Of a DNA stretch of 64,000 nucleotides, positions 41,900 through 51,284 are shown piece by piece. Source of the DNA: Armatimonadota bacterium (GTDB lineage: Bacteria; Armatimonadota; Zipacnadia; UBA1398; JAKPQA01). The notes below the pieces were generated by a model. It had not been told where the DNA came from, did not search any database, and saw nothing but the letters and a program-made list of their open reading frames with translations. The translations under genes were made by a program, and so were the position numbers. How positions within the stretch are numbered: the first letter of the stretch is position 1; every line of letters begins with the position of its first letter. The DNA is taken from positions 1 through 64,000 of the forward strand of contig JAKPQA010000032.1 in the NCBI GenBank assembly GCA_029547025.1. The letters run 5' to 3'.

Positions 41900-43255
41900 A
41901 TGCGTTTCCACTGGCTTTGGGGCCTGCTGCTGGTCACTCTCGGAGCTTCGGTCTGGCCACCAGAGCGCCTGGCTGCCGCGGCCGGCCGCCCTGAAGTCCC
42001 CGCCGCGCCCGCAACCTTGGCGGCTTGCATCGACCGTGCGCTCGAGCGTAGCCCCAGGCTGGCCCTGGCCCACGCCGCCGCCCGGGCGGCGGACACGGGT
42101 GTCGACCTCGCCAGAAGCGCCGGCGGACTGCACGCAGCCCTGAGCGGCGAAGTGCGGGGCACCACGCCTACTCCGTTGGTGCAGATCCCGGGCCAGGAGC
42201 CGCGCGAGGTCATCCCGGCGCTGGATGCCAGCCTGGGCCTGGCCATCGAGGTGCCCTTGGACGTGGGCCGTCGGCTGCGGAGCGAGCGGCGGGCGGCGCA
42301 GGCAGGCGCCGACGCGGCCTGGGCGCGATATGAGCAGGCCCGGGACCAGCTGGTGTTCGAGGTCGTTCGGGCCTACTACGGCGTGCTCCAGGCCGACGCC
42401 TTCCGCGACGCCACAGCGGCGGCCGTTGACGCTGCGGAGGAATCCCGCCGGGTGACTCGGGCCCGCGTCGCGGCGGGGATGGCCAATGACCTGGAGTCGC
42501 AGCGGGCCGATACCGCGTTGGCAAAGGCCCGCGAACAGCTGGCGCTGGCCGAGAGCCGCGCCGCCGAGGCCCGTGCGGCCTTGGCCACCGTGATCGGCAT
42601 GCCCGGCGCACCAGTTGGGGAACTACAGATCGTGTTCCTCGAACCCGACCGGATTCCCGATCCGGAAGAGAGCATCGCGCGGGCACAGGCAGAGCGCCCT
42701 GAGCTGGCGGCGGCCCTGGCCGATCTGAGGCAGGCGGCGTCTCGCCTACGGGCCGCTGATGCGGCAGATCGCCCGGCCTGGGCGCTCTCGGGCGGTGTCA
42801 AGGCCCAGCGCGCCAGCCTGATCCGCGTGCCCTTCGCGGCGACGATCGGACTCGGGTTCACGTGGCCTTTTGGTGATCACGGCCGGGCGGACGCGCTGGT
42901 TGACCAGGCGGAAGCATCCCGGGACGGTGCCCGTTCAGCGGTGGCCGACACGGCAGCGGCCATCGAGCTGCAGGTACAGCAGTCCGTGCTGGCCATCGCG
43001 GACGCGCGATCACGCATTGACTCGGCCATGATGGTTCGGACTGAAGCGGAGCAGGCTCTGGCTGAGGCCGAGGCCGCCGAGCGCCGAGGCGCCTCACTGC
43101 CGATGGGGACCTTGAGGGCCCGCGCGTCACTGGCCGAGGCGGTGGCGCTCGAGCGCGCCAGCCGCTATGCGCTGTCGGTGGCCTATGCCGCGTGGGCGCG
43201 GTCCACCGGCGCCACCGCCGAAGTGTTTCTGACCGCAGGACCTCCCGAGGGGTGA
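41900..43255 (+). CDS. TolC-family outer membrane efflux protein
   Basis: A 451-residue outer-membrane channel protein. It has a signal peptide (WGLLLVTLGASVWPPERLAAA), then the two long helical hairpin repeats of the family; ACIDRALERSPRLALAHAAA and the later RAQAERPELAAALADL are the equivalent starts. It would form the trimeric exit duct for the HlyD/ABC genes that follow and directly implies an outer membrane. A 106-base gap separates it from the DUF58 gene, so a new transcript may start here. Confidence 0.9.
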   Translation: MRFHWLWGLLLVTLGASVWPPERLAAAAGRPEVPAAPATLAACIDRALERSPRLALAHAAARAADTGVDLARSAGGLHAALSGEVRGTTPTPLVQIPGQEPREVIPALDASLGLAIEVPLDVGRRLRSERRAAQAGADAAWARYEQARDQLVFEVVRAYYGVLQADAFRDATAAAVDAAEESRRVTRARVAAGMANDLESQRADTALAKAREQLALAESRAAEARAALATVIGMPGAPVGELQIVFLEPDRIPDPEESIARAQAERPELAAALADLRQAASRLRAADAADRPAWALSGGVKAQRASLIRVPFAATIGLGFTWPFGDHGRADALVDQAEASRDGARSAVADTAAAIELQVQQSVLAIADARSRIDSAMMVRTEAEQALAEAEAAERRGASLPMGTLRARASLAEAVALERASRYALSVAYAAWARSTGATAEVFLTAGPPEG

Positions 43256-43280
43256 GGAGGATGTTGAGGAGGATTCCCGA

Positions 43281-45131
43281 GTGCCAAAGCGGCGCGGGGT
43301 GTCGATAGCCGTAAGCGCGGCAGTGACTGTCGTGGTCGTCGGGGGCCTGTTGGCCACCCGCAGACCTTGGGGGGCCCGCGCCGGTGCGGCGGTCACCTCC
43401 GGGAGCGGCACGATCGAGGCGACTGAGGTTGAGGTCTCGGCGAAGATCCCGGGGCGATTGGCCCAGGTTCTGGCACGCGAGGGTGACACGGTCCACAAGG
43501 GCGATGTCATCGCCGTTCTGGATCACGGCGACCTCGATGCCGAGGTTGAGCGCGCGGAGGGCGCCCTGGCTTCGGCCGAGGCGTTTGTGAAGGAGCTTCG
43601 GCGGGGATCCAGGTCGCAGCAGATTGCCGCGGCGCGGGCGAGGGTGGCTCAGACCCAAGCCGCACTGAACGGCGCGCGCAGCCAGCTAAGCATCGCGCAG
43701 GCAAGCTACGACAAGAGTACGGAGCTCAAACAGACGGTCGACCAGGCCCAGGCGCAGGTTGCCTCGGCCGAGGCGGCCCTCGCGGCGGCCCGGGCCCGGC
43801 GGGACGAGGCCCTGGCCGGGCCACGCCGGCAGGAGCGTCAGCGGGCCGATGCCGAGCGGCGCCGCGCCCAGGCAGGGCTGGAGGGTGCCGAGGCTGGCGC
43901 GCGGGACGCCGAGGAGCTGCTGCGGCTTCAGCGTGACTTCACCGGCCCCACCACCGAGGCGGAGACCGCGGAGCGCACCGCCCGCCTGGCGGTCGGGATT
44001 GCGGAGGAGCAGCGGAGGCTGGTGGACGAAGGGGCGCGCAGTCAGCAGGTGGCTCAGGCAGAGTCTACCCTAGAGGCGGCGACCATCGCCTACGAGAATG
44101 CCCGGCAGCGATATGCGCGGGTCAAGGGGCTGTTCGAGGACAAGGCGGCGACGCAACAGGACTACGACGACGCCAAGGCGAGCCTCGACGGCGCCCGCGC
44201 CCGCAGGGATGCCGCGCAGGCGGCGCTGGCCGACCTTCGCAGTGGCGCCCGGCCGCAGGAGCGGCGCTCCGCGGCCCTGTCAGTCGAGCGGGCGTCGGCG
44301 GCGCACGCGGGGGCCGAGCGGGGTGTGGACAACGCGCGCATCGCCCAGGAGCAGGCGGTCCTGACCGCCCAGATGAAGGCGGCCGCTGCCCAGGCAGAGC
44401 GCCGGGCGGCCCAAGCGGCTCTGGAGGCTGCCGATGCGACGGTGGACATGGTAAACGAGGGAACGAGGCCCGAGCAGGTGGCCCAGGCCGAGGCGGCAGT
44501 GCGGCAGGCTGAAGCCCTTCTGGATGGAGCGCGCACGGCCCTCGCCAACGCGAAGGAAGCGCGGGCCGATCGCTTCTTGGCCCAACAGCAGCTCGAGACG
44601 GCGCGCACCCAGCTCGCTCTGGCCGAGGCCCAGCAGACGGCGGCCCAGGCCGAGTTAAGCCTGGTGATGGAGGGCAGCACGGCCGAAGCCATCGAGGCGG
44701 CGGAAGGCCAGGTTCGCCAAGCCAAGGGCGCGCTGGACGCGGCTCGGATTCGGCGGCAAGAGGCGGAGGTGCGCGCACCGTGCGCGGGCACCGTATCCGA
44801 CGTCGTCGCCGAGGCCGGCGAAGTGGTTGCGGCCGGCGCTGCCATCGTCTCCATGCTGGATCTCGAGCACATGTGGCTGAAGGTCTACTTGCCGGTGTCC
44901 CAGCTCCATCGTGTGGCCGTGGGCGACCGGGCCACGGTGCGAATTGACGCGGAGCCCCGTGAACGCATACCCGGAACGGTCACCGCCGTGGCTCGCGAGT
45001 CGGAGTTCACGCCCAAGAACGTGCAGACCATCGAACAGCGGACCCGCCTCGTCTACTGGGTGAAGGTGGGCGTCGGAGACGGGCGGGGGCTTCTCCAGCC
45101 CGGGATGCCTGCCGACGCGACGTTCGAATGA
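43281..45131 (+). CDS. HlyD/YbhG-type membrane fusion protein with expanded coiled coil
   Basis: A 616-residue periplasmic adaptor, much longer than the usual 330-400. An N-terminal membrane anchor (AVSAAVTVVVVGGLLA) precedes the first half of the lipoyl-like domain (EVSAKIPGRLAQVLAREGDT), and the second half (VRAPCAGTVSDVVAEAGEVV) comes only at about residue 497. The roughly 410 residues between are almost pure Ala/Gln/Arg/Glu coiled coil, with a related motif recurring every 70-72 residues (near 109, 180, 250, 321, 393 and 464). Start GTG at 43281 has aggagg eight bases upstream. The stop overlaps the next gene as ATGA. Confidence 0.9.
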   Translation: MPKRRGVSIAVSAAVTVVVVGGLLATRRPWGARAGAAVTSGSGTIEATEVEVSAKIPGRLAQVLAREGDTVHKGDVIAVLDHGDLDAEVERAEGALASAEAFVKELRRGSRSQQIAAARARVAQTQAALNGARSQLSIAQASYDKSTELKQTVDQAQAQVASAEAALAAARARRDEALAGPRRQERQRADAERRRAQAGLEGAEAGARDAEELLRLQRDFTGPTTEAETAERTARLAVGIAEEQRRLVDEGARSQQVAQAESTLEAATIAYENARQRYARVKGLFEDKAATQQDYDDAKASLDGARARRDAAQAALADLRSGARPQERRSAALSVERASAAHAGAERGVDNARIAQEQAVLTAQMKAAAAQAERRAAQAALEAADATVDMVNEGTRPEQVAQAEAAVRQAEALLDGARTALANAKEARADRFLAQQQLETARTQLALAEAQQTAAQAELSLVMEGSTAEAIEAAEGQVRQAKGALDAARIRRQEAEVRAPCAGTVSDVVAEAGEVVAAGAAIVSMLDLEHMWLKVYLPVSQLHRVAVGDRATVRIDAEPRERIPGTVTAVARESEFTPKNVQTIEQRTRLVYWVKVGVGDGRGLLQPGMPADATFE

Positions 45132-46123
45132 GCCCCGTGGCGCCCGGTGCCAGCGGCGATGGCCTGCTGATCGCTCCCGCGGCCCCCATCGTGGCGGTGG
45201 AGCACCTGGCGAAGCGGTTCGGGACCATTGAGGCTGTCCGCGACGTCAGCTTCGCCGTGGCGCCTGGTGAGGTCTTCGGGCTCGCGGGCCCGGACGGCGC
45301 GGGCAAGACGACCACCATGCGCATCCTCGCGGGGATCATGGCGCCCGACGGCGGCTCGGCCGTCGTAGCCGGGATTGATGTCCTGAGGCGGCCGGAGGCC
45401 GCCAAAGGGCAGATCGGCTACCTCTCCCAGGCATTCAGCATGTACAGCGACCTCACCGTGGCCGAGAACGTCGCCTTCTTCGGTGATCTGTACGAGGTTC
45501 CGCGCAACACACTGGCCGAGCGGCGGGAGATGCTGCTGCGGATGACGGGTCTCGAGCCATTCCAGCGGCGGCTGGCCGAGCATCTCTCAGGGGGAATGAG
45601 GCAGAAGCTGGCCCTGTGCTGCACGCTGATTCACCGACCCCGGGTGCTGCTGCTGGATGAGCCGACCACCGGAGTGGATCCGGCTTCGCGTCGCGACTTC
45701 TGGCGCCTCCTGCTCCGTTTCACGCGTGAAGGTGTCACGCTGGTCGTCAGCACGCCGTACATGGACGAGGTTTCCCGGTGTGACCGGGTAGGGCTGATGT
45801 ACGCGGGGTCGGTGTTGGCTCTGGATACCCCCGATTCACTGCCCGCGACGGCCGGCCCTGTCGTTGAGATCACTTCAGACCATCCGCTGGAGCTGCAGGC
45901 GTCGCTGCGCCAACGGAGCGACGTGTGGGCGGCAGAGGTGTTCGGGGGCGGACTGCATGTCTACCCGCGGCCCGACGGGCCTGACGCCCGGCTTCTGGCT
46001 GAGACGCTCCGGCGCTCAGAGTCCGCGGTCGGCCACGTGGAAGTCGTCCGCCCGGGGCTCGAGGATGCATTCATCGTTGCTCTGCTGGGCGCCGGGCCGG
46101 ATGGAGGGAGCCATGCCTCCTAG
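45128..46123 (+). CDS. ABC exporter ATP-binding protein 1 (YbhF-like first half)
   Basis: A 331-residue ATPase: Walker A AGPDGAGKTTT, signature HLSGGMRQKLAL, Walker B VLLLDEPTTGVDP. The Q-loop Gln is in YLSQAFSMYSDLTV. Together with the next ATPase it forms the two nucleotide-binding halves that are fused in YbhF; here they are separate genes. A C-terminal extension of about 80 residues ends in the LEDAFIVALLG motif common to this exporter group. Confidence 0.92.
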   Translation: MSPVAPGASGDGLLIAPAAPIVAVEHLAKRFGTIEAVRDVSFAVAPGEVFGLAGPDGAGKTTTMRILAGIMAPDGGSAVVAGIDVLRRPEAAKGQIGYLSQAFSMYSDLTVAENVAFFGDLYEVPRNTLAERREMLLRMTGLEPFQRRLAEHLSGGMRQKLALCCTLIHRPRVLLLDEPTTGVDPASRRDFWRLLLRFTREGVTLVVSTPYMDEVSRCDRVGLMYAGSVLALDTPDSLPATAGPVVEITSDHPLELQASLRQRSDVWAAEVFGGGLHVYPRPDGPDARLLAETLRRSESAVGHVEVVRPGLEDAFIVALLGAGPDGGSHAS

Positions 46124-47048
46124 CCCTGCGGTCTGGTGCCGCGGCCTGACGAAGCGATTCGGCCGGTTCACGGCCGTGGCGGGCCTCACGTTTGAGGTCG
46201 AACAGGGCGAGGTATTCGGTTTCCTGGGGCCCAACGGTGCGGGCAAGTCGACCACCATCCGGATGCTCTGTGGCCTCTTGCTGCCCTCAGAGGGCGCCGG
46301 CGAGGTCGCTGGTCTCGATGTGGTCCGTCAGGCCGAGGCCATCAAATCGCGGATCGGCTACATGTCGCAGCGATTCTCACTCTACGGGACGCTGACGGTA
46401 CAGGAGAACCTCGAGTTCTACGGTGGCGTGTACGGGCTCGAGGGATCCGCGTTGGTCCGACGGATCGGCGCCGTGATGGAGCGACTGGACCTGGGCCATG
46501 TCCGCCCTCACCTGGCGCGCACGCTGTCCGCCGGGATCCGTCAGCGCCTGGCCCTGGGGTGCGCGATTCTCCATGAGCCACGGATCCTGTTCCTGGACGA
46601 GCCTACCAGTGGCGTGGATCCACTTACGCGCCGGCGGTTCTTCGAGCTGATCGGCGATCTGCGCGCCCAGGGGGTTACGGTGTTTGTGACGACCCACGTG
46701 ATGGACGAGGCCGAGTTGTGTACGCGCGTGGCCCTGATCCGCCGACGGCTGATCGCGCTCGGCACGCCGTCCGAGCTCAAGCGCCGAGTTGGGGGGTCGT
46801 TCTTCCGTGTGCGCGCGGACCACCCCGGCCCCGCTTTCGAGGCCCTCCAGCAGCGTCCTGACGTCGCCGACGTGAGCCTCGTGGGTGGGGCGTTGCACGT
46901 CCGCCTGCGCGACTCGAGCGCCGACCCCAAACGATGGGCCACCGAGCTCCCCGAGGCGGGCATCACGGATGTGGAACCGGCTGAGCCGACCATCGAGAGC
47001 GTGTTCCTGGCTCTGATGGACCCGGCGGACGAGGATGAGGCCTGGTGA
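46113..47048 (+). CDS. ABC exporter ATP-binding protein 2 (YbhF-like second half)
   Basis: A 311-residue ATPase: Walker A LGPNGAGKSTT, Q-loop YMSQRFSLYGTLTV, signature TLSAGIRQRLAL (Ala for the first Gly), Walker B ILFLDEPTSGVDP, and His in THVMDEAE. ATG at 46113 overlaps the end of the first ATPase gene by 11 bases. The pair probably works as a heterodimer. Confidence 0.92.
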   Translation: MPPSPAVWCRGLTKRFGRFTAVAGLTFEVEQGEVFGFLGPNGAGKSTTIRMLCGLLLPSEGAGEVAGLDVVRQAEAIKSRIGYMSQRFSLYGTLTVQENLEFYGGVYGLEGSALVRRIGAVMERLDLGHVRPHLARTLSAGIRQRLALGCAILHEPRILFLDEPTSGVDPLTRRRFFELIGDLRAQGVTVFVTTHVMDEAELCTRVALIRRRLIALGTPSELKRRVGGSFFRVRADHPGPAFEALQQRPDVADVSLVGGALHVRLRDSSADPKRWATELPEAGITDVEPAEPTIESVFLALMDPADEDEAW

Positions 47049-48181
47049 GTCTCCGCCGTCTGCGCGCCATCGCCCGCAAGGAGTGGATCCAGATCCGGCG
47101 CGAGCCGCGAACTCTGGCCATCGCATTCGCCATGCCGGTCGTGCTGCTGTTGCTATATGGTTACGGACTCAACCTTGATCTCAAGAACCTGCGGGTGGCC
47201 CTGTATGACCAGGACCAGTCGTCGTCCAGCCGGGCGATGCTCGATGCGCTGACACACACCGGGTATTTCACCGTGTGCGAGGTCCTCACATCGGCTCCGC
47301 AGATCGAGGACGTGATGCTTCGGGGGCGGTGCCAGGCGGTTCTCGTCATCCCCCCAAGCATGCAGCGGAACCTGGCTTCGGGGAGCACGGTATCGGTTCA
47401 GATCATCCTGGACGGGACCGATGCCACGATGAGTAACATCGCGCGCGGCTACTTCGAGGCCGCCCTGCAGGGCGTCTCGAGCCGCTGGGCGCATGACACG
47501 GTCCATCGGCAAAACCTACCTCGAATGCTGATCGACTCCCCTATCGACCTGCAGGTCCGGTTCCTCTACAACCCGGGGCTCAGCAGCACCGAGTTCATCG
47601 TCCCGGGGCTCATCGCCATCATCCTGTCAATACTGGCGGCACTGCTCACCTCAGGCACCATCGTGCGGGAGCGCGAGCGGGGCACCTTCGAGGCATTGGC
47701 CTCGAGCCCGGTGCATCCTGGTGAGATCATGGTGGGTAAGGTCGCCCCATACGTCGCCATCGCCTTCGGCGACGTGCTCCTGGCGTTGGCTGCCGGTCGT
47801 GTGCTCTTCGGGGTCGTCCCACAGGGAAACCTCGTGCAGTTGTTCGCGCTGTCGACGCTATTCGTGATGGGCGTCCTCTCCATCGGCCTACTGGTCTCAA
47901 CGATCGCGTCGAGCCAGTTGGTGGCGTCGGTCGTGGCCTTCGTCTCCACCGTGCTGCCCACATTCATGCTGTCCGGGTTCGTGTTCCCGATTCGCAATAT
48001 GCCGGTAGCCCTGCAGGTTGTGGCGCAACTGCTGCCCACCACGCACTTCCTCACCATCGTGCGCTCACTCGTGATCAAGGGCGTGGGGATCGAGTACCTG
48101 TGGCGGCCCACGCTGGCGCTTGCCCTGTTCTCGCTGGTGGCCATGGCGGGGGCCACCCGCCAGTTCCGGAAGACACTCTAG
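47045..48181 (+). CDS. ABC-2 exporter permease (YbhS-like)
   Basis: A 378-residue permease. One N-terminal helix (LAIAFAMPVVLLLLYGYGL) is followed by a periplasmic domain of about 130 residues (LRVALYDQDQSSSSR, LVIPPSMQRNLASG) and five C-terminal helices, the YbhS/YbhR plan. IVRERERGTFEALASSPVHP marks the cytoplasmic coupling region. GTG at 47045 overlaps the ATPase stop as GTGA. Confidence 0.92.
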   Translation: MSLRRLRAIARKEWIQIRREPRTLAIAFAMPVVLLLLYGYGLNLDLKNLRVALYDQDQSSSSRAMLDALTHTGYFTVCEVLTSAPQIEDVMLRGRCQAVLVIPPSMQRNLASGSTVSVQIILDGTDATMSNIARGYFEAALQGVSSRWAHDTVHRQNLPRMLIDSPIDLQVRFLYNPGLSSTEFIVPGLIAIILSILAALLTSGTIVRERERGTFEALASSPVHPGEIMVGKVAPYVAIAFGDVLLALAAGRVLFGVVPQGNLVQLFALSTLFVMGVLSIGLLVSTIASSQLVASVVAFVSTVLPTFMLSGFVFPIRNMPVALQVVAQLLPTTHFLTIVRSLVIKGVGIEYLWRPTLALALFSLVAMAGATRQFRKTL

Positions 48182-48202
48182 CGCGGGAGGAGGTGTAAGG
48201 CA

Positions 48203-49321
48203 TTGAGAGCCGGATGGATCATCCGCAAGGAGTTCCAGGAGATGCGGCGCGACAAGGTCATTGTTCGGGCGATCCTGTTGACGCCCATACTGCAGCTCGT
48301 GGTCCAGGGCTATGCCGCGAACCTGGAGGTTAGGAACGTCCCCGTGGCGGTGTGCGACCAGGACCAGTCGGACCAGAGCCGTGCGCTACTGGCCGAGATC
48401 GCGCAACAGCCCTACTTCGTTCTGGCCATCGCTACTCAGCGCACCGAGGACCTCATCGCCCACCTGGATGCCCGGCGCGCATTGGTAGCGCTGACGATCC
48501 CGCCGGATTTCGGCCGCAAGCTGGGCCGCAGGACTGCCGAGCTGCAGCTGCTGGTGGATGGGAGCGACGCAACCAGCGCCGGCCTGGCGGCGGCGTACCT
48601 GTCGGGCCTCCTGACCGAGCACGGCGTGAAGGCCACGCGCCAGCGGCTGGCCCGGCTCAGGGCAGCCGACCCCCGCTTACCGCGAGTGGTACCGGACATA
48701 CGCGTTTGGTACAACCCAGACCTACGCAGTGTTTACTACTATGTGCCCGGCGTGGCCGCACTGATCCTACTCATCCTGACACAGATACTGACCGCACTGG
48801 CCATCGTGCGCGAGCGCGAGCTGGGCACGTTGGAGCAGCTCATGGTAACACCCATCCGGCCGTGGGAGCTGATCGTGGGCAAGATGGTCCCGTTCGCACT
48901 CGTGGGCATCGTCGACTTCACGCTGGTGGTGCTCGTGGCCACCTTGTGGTTCCGCGTCCCGCTGCGCGGGAGCATTCCATTCCTGTACGGGGCGGCGCTT
49001 CTGTTTCTGCTCCCGGTCCTCGGACTGGGGCTCCTGGTCTCGACGACCTCGCGGACCCAGCAGCAGGCGGTGCTGCTCAACTTCTTCATGACCATGCCCG
49101 CCGTGTTGCTGTCGGGGTTCATCTTCCCAATTGCGAACATGCCGCAGTGGCTTCAGTATATGACCTATGCGGTTCCCCTGAGGTACTTCCTGCAGATACT
49201 CCGGGGCGTCTTCCTCAAGGGCGCTGGCCCCGACGTGCTTTGGCCCCAGTGCCTGGCTATGGTGGGGTTGGGAGCGTTATTCCTGACGGCGGGCATCGTC
49301 CGGTTCCGCAAGCGGCTGTGA
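48203..49321 (+). CDS. ABC-2 exporter permease (YbhR-like)
   Basis: A 372-residue permease homologous to the preceding one, with the same plan: N-terminal helix, periplasmic part (VPVAVCDQDQSDQSRAL), five helices and IVRERELGTLEQLMVTPI. The start is TTG at 48203 with aggagg ten bases ahead. The two permeases likely form a heterodimer. The 3' end overlaps the convergent DUF951 gene by 45 bases. Confidence 0.92.
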   Translation: MRAGWIIRKEFQEMRRDKVIVRAILLTPILQLVVQGYAANLEVRNVPVAVCDQDQSDQSRALLAEIAQQPYFVLAIATQRTEDLIAHLDARRALVALTIPPDFGRKLGRRTAELQLLVDGSDATSAGLAAAYLSGLLTEHGVKATRQRLARLRAADPRLPRVVPDIRVWYNPDLRSVYYYVPGVAALILLILTQILTALAIVRERELGTLEQLMVTPIRPWELIVGKMVPFALVGIVDFTLVVLVATLWFRVPLRGSIPFLYGAALLFLLPVLGLGLLVSTTSRTQQQAVLLNFFMTMPAVLLSGFIFPIANMPQWLQYMTYAVPLRYFLQILRGVFLKGAGPDVLWPQCLAMVGLGALFLTAGIVRFRKRL

Positions 49322-49516
49322 GAACCGGCCCCGCTGTGTCGGCGTGCGCACCCTGCGCTCAAACTCGCGGCGCGCAAGGGTGACGAGCCGGCCGCACTGG
49401 GCACACCGCAACCTCACGTCCGCCGAGAGGCGCAGGACTTCCCATTCGTTGGCGCCGCAGGCGTGGGGCTTCTTCAGCGCGACGTGATCGCCGGGCTGGG
49501 CGGCCTCGCGAGACAT
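49277..49516 (-). CDS. DUF951 small zinc-binding-type protein
   Basis: A 79-residue protein matching DUF951 along its length: KKPHACGANEWEVLRLSADV, then CAQCGRLVTLARREFERRV. The cysteines (CG and CxxC) look like a metal site. Function is unknown; members are best known from Firmicutes, Chloroflexota and Armatimonadota. It follows motA/motB on the same strand with a 13-base gap after motB, and its end overlaps the last permease gene tail to tail. Confidence 0.85.
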   Translation of the reverse strand: MSREAAQPGDHVALKKPHACGANEWEVLRLSADVRLRCAQCGRLVTLARREFERRVRTPTQRGRFSQPLAEPDDARRQE

Positions 49517-49529
49517 CCCGCACTCCCGA

Positions 49530-50360
49530 TCAGGTGACCGGCCCTGCCGGTGTGGTCGACGGCCCGCCGGGCGGCGCCGCCGTGGGCGTGGCCTGGGTGC
49601 CTTCGAGGAACGGCCGGATGCCTTCCTGAAAGCCCTTTTGCACCAACAGGATCTCCACCCGCCGGTTCTGGCGCCTACCCTCCTCGCTGGTGTTCGGGCT
49701 CACCGGGTGCCACTCACCCATACCCGACGCCAGCATGCGCTTCGGATCGACTCCGCACTCGTTCACGAAATACCGTGCCACACTGAGGGCTCGGAGGCAC
49801 GAGAGCTCGAAGTTGTCCTCGAACAGGCCGGCGGCGCTGCGGACGGGGACGTTGTCGGTGTGGCCCAGCAGCAGGACGTCGTACCCGGGGTTCTTGTTGA
49901 TGGTATCGGCGACGATACGGATGGTCTCGATGGCCTGGGGCTTGAGGTCGGTGCTCGCGAAGTCAAAGAGGAGTTCGCCCGGCAGAGTGACCCGGAGGCC
50001 CCCCGAAATGCGCTCCACCTTGCCGCGTCCGCCTTCCACGCCGGCTTGGGCCAGCTGGCGAGCCAACGAGTCCACGAGCTGGCTGCCTTCCTTGAGCTGG
50101 ACGATGCTGTCCCCCGAATGCCCCCCCGAGTCCACAATCAGGACCCGGCCTCCGAAGCGGGCCGACAACGCCTGCGCCATCTGGTCAAAGCGCGAACCGC
50201 CGTCGTCGGCGGGGCCCGAGCGTTCGACCAGCGTGAGGCCATAGAGCATGACGAAGAAGGTTAGCAGTAGGGTGACCATGTCACCGTAGGTGATCAGCCA
50301 GATGCTCTGGACGTCATGTGCCGACGGAGGCCTCGGGGCGAGATCGGTCTGCACGGCCAT
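49530..50360 (-). CDS. motB: Flagellar motor stator protein MotB (OmpA-family)
   Basis: A 276-residue stator subunit. It has one N-terminal membrane helix (ITYGDMVTLLLTFFVMLYGL) with the proton-channel Asp in YGDMVT, a plug/linker, and the OmpA-like peptidoglycan-binding domain (VLLLGHTDNVPVRSA, RALSVARYFVNECGVDP, NRRVEILLV). The tail is Pro/Thr/Gly-rich. ATG at 50360 shares one base with the motA stop (TGATG). The same fold is used by other ion-driven stators, but the motA pairing supports a motor role. Confidence 0.92.
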   Translation of the reverse strand: MAVQTDLAPRPPSAHDVQSIWLITYGDMVTLLLTFFVMLYGLTLVERSGPADDGGSRFDQMAQALSARFGGRVLIVDSGGHSGDSIVQLKEGSQLVDSLARQLAQAGVEGGRGKVERISGGLRVTLPGELLFDFASTDLKPQAIETIRIVADTINKNPGYDVLLLGHTDNVPVRSAAGLFEDNFELSCLRALSVARYFVNECGVDPKRMLASGMGEWHPVSPNTSEEGRRQNRRVEILLVQKGFQEGIRPFLEGTQATPTAAPPGGPSTTPAGPVT

Positions 50361-51163
50361 CAGCCCTCCGTTGTGGGCATGTCCACCGAGACCAGATCGC
50401 GGCGCCCGGGGGGTAAGTAGGTTCTCAGCTTCTCCGCCACCATGCCGGGGTTCTCGCCACTCTGGATGGACATGATGCCTTCGAGGGTTAGCCGGTAGGC
50501 CACTAGTTCCTCTTCGCTTCGAAGCGAGAGTTTGTTGGCCATGGGGACGAAGACGAGGTTGGCCGCGACCACCCCGTAGAACGTGGCCACCAGAGCCACG
50601 GCCATGTTCTCGCCGATCTTGTTCGGCTCGTTGCGCAGATTGCGCAGCATCAGGACTAGGCCGATGAGTGTGCCCACCAGCCCGAACGCGGGACACACGC
50701 GAGCCATGAACTCGAGCATCGAGCGGCTCGAAGCGTGGCGCTCCCGCATGAGCGCGATGTCGGTTGAGAGGATATCCCGCAGCGACTCGGGATCGGCTCC
50801 GTCGATGACCAGCTGAAGACCGCGTCGCAGGAACTCGTTATCGATGCCCGGCATTTCGGCTTCGAGGGCCAGCAGACCCTCTCGGCGCGCCCTCCGGGCG
50901 AGCCCGACCAGAACGGGAATCAGCTGTTCGGGCTTGGCGCGGGGGCCGCGAAGCGTGTGAAACATAACGGAAACCAGTCGTCCGATGCGCTCGATAGGGA
51001 AAGCCACGAAGGCGGCCATGAGGCCGCCACCGATCACGATGAAAAACGCCGGCGCATCCCAGAACGAAAGAGGATTGCCCCTGCCAACCAGGATGCCCGT
51101 CATGATGGCCCCAAGGCCCAAGACTAGGCCGATCAGGGTGGCAATGTCCAAGTCTGAGCCCAC
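50360..51163 (-). CDS. motA: Flagellar motor stator protein MotA
   Basis: A 267-residue protein with four membrane helices: IATLIGLVLGLGAIMTGILV, FFIVIGGGLMAAFVAFP, and the C-terminal pair VCPAFGLVGTLIGLVLML and VALVATFYGVVAANLVFVP. Pro residues flanking the third helix and the large cytoplasmic loop (about residues 70-150) fit MotA/PomA. The start is GTG at 51163. Stator genes here, together with flagellar-operon-type genes at 58-60 kb, show that the cell is motile or was until recently. Confidence 0.92.
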   Translation of the reverse strand: MGSDLDIATLIGLVLGLGAIMTGILVGRGNPLSFWDAPAFFIVIGGGLMAAFVAFPIERIGRLVSVMFHTLRGPRAKPEQLIPVLVGLARRARREGLLALEAEMPGIDNEFLRRGLQLVIDGADPESLRDILSTDIALMRERHASSRSMLEFMARVCPAFGLVGTLIGLVLMLRNLRNEPNKIGENMAVALVATFYGVVAANLVFVPMANKLSLRSEEELVAYRLTLEGIMSIQSGENPGMVAEKLRTYLPPGRRDLVSVDMPTTEG

Positions 51164-51284
51164 CTCATGGCCGCGGAACGGGCTCGGCCGACCGCGGACC
51201 CGGCAGGATCCCCTGGGGAGCCGATGCGGCGCTCATCCAGAGCCGGGCCTTCGTGTGACTTATCGGACGGACGGCGCCCTAGCC

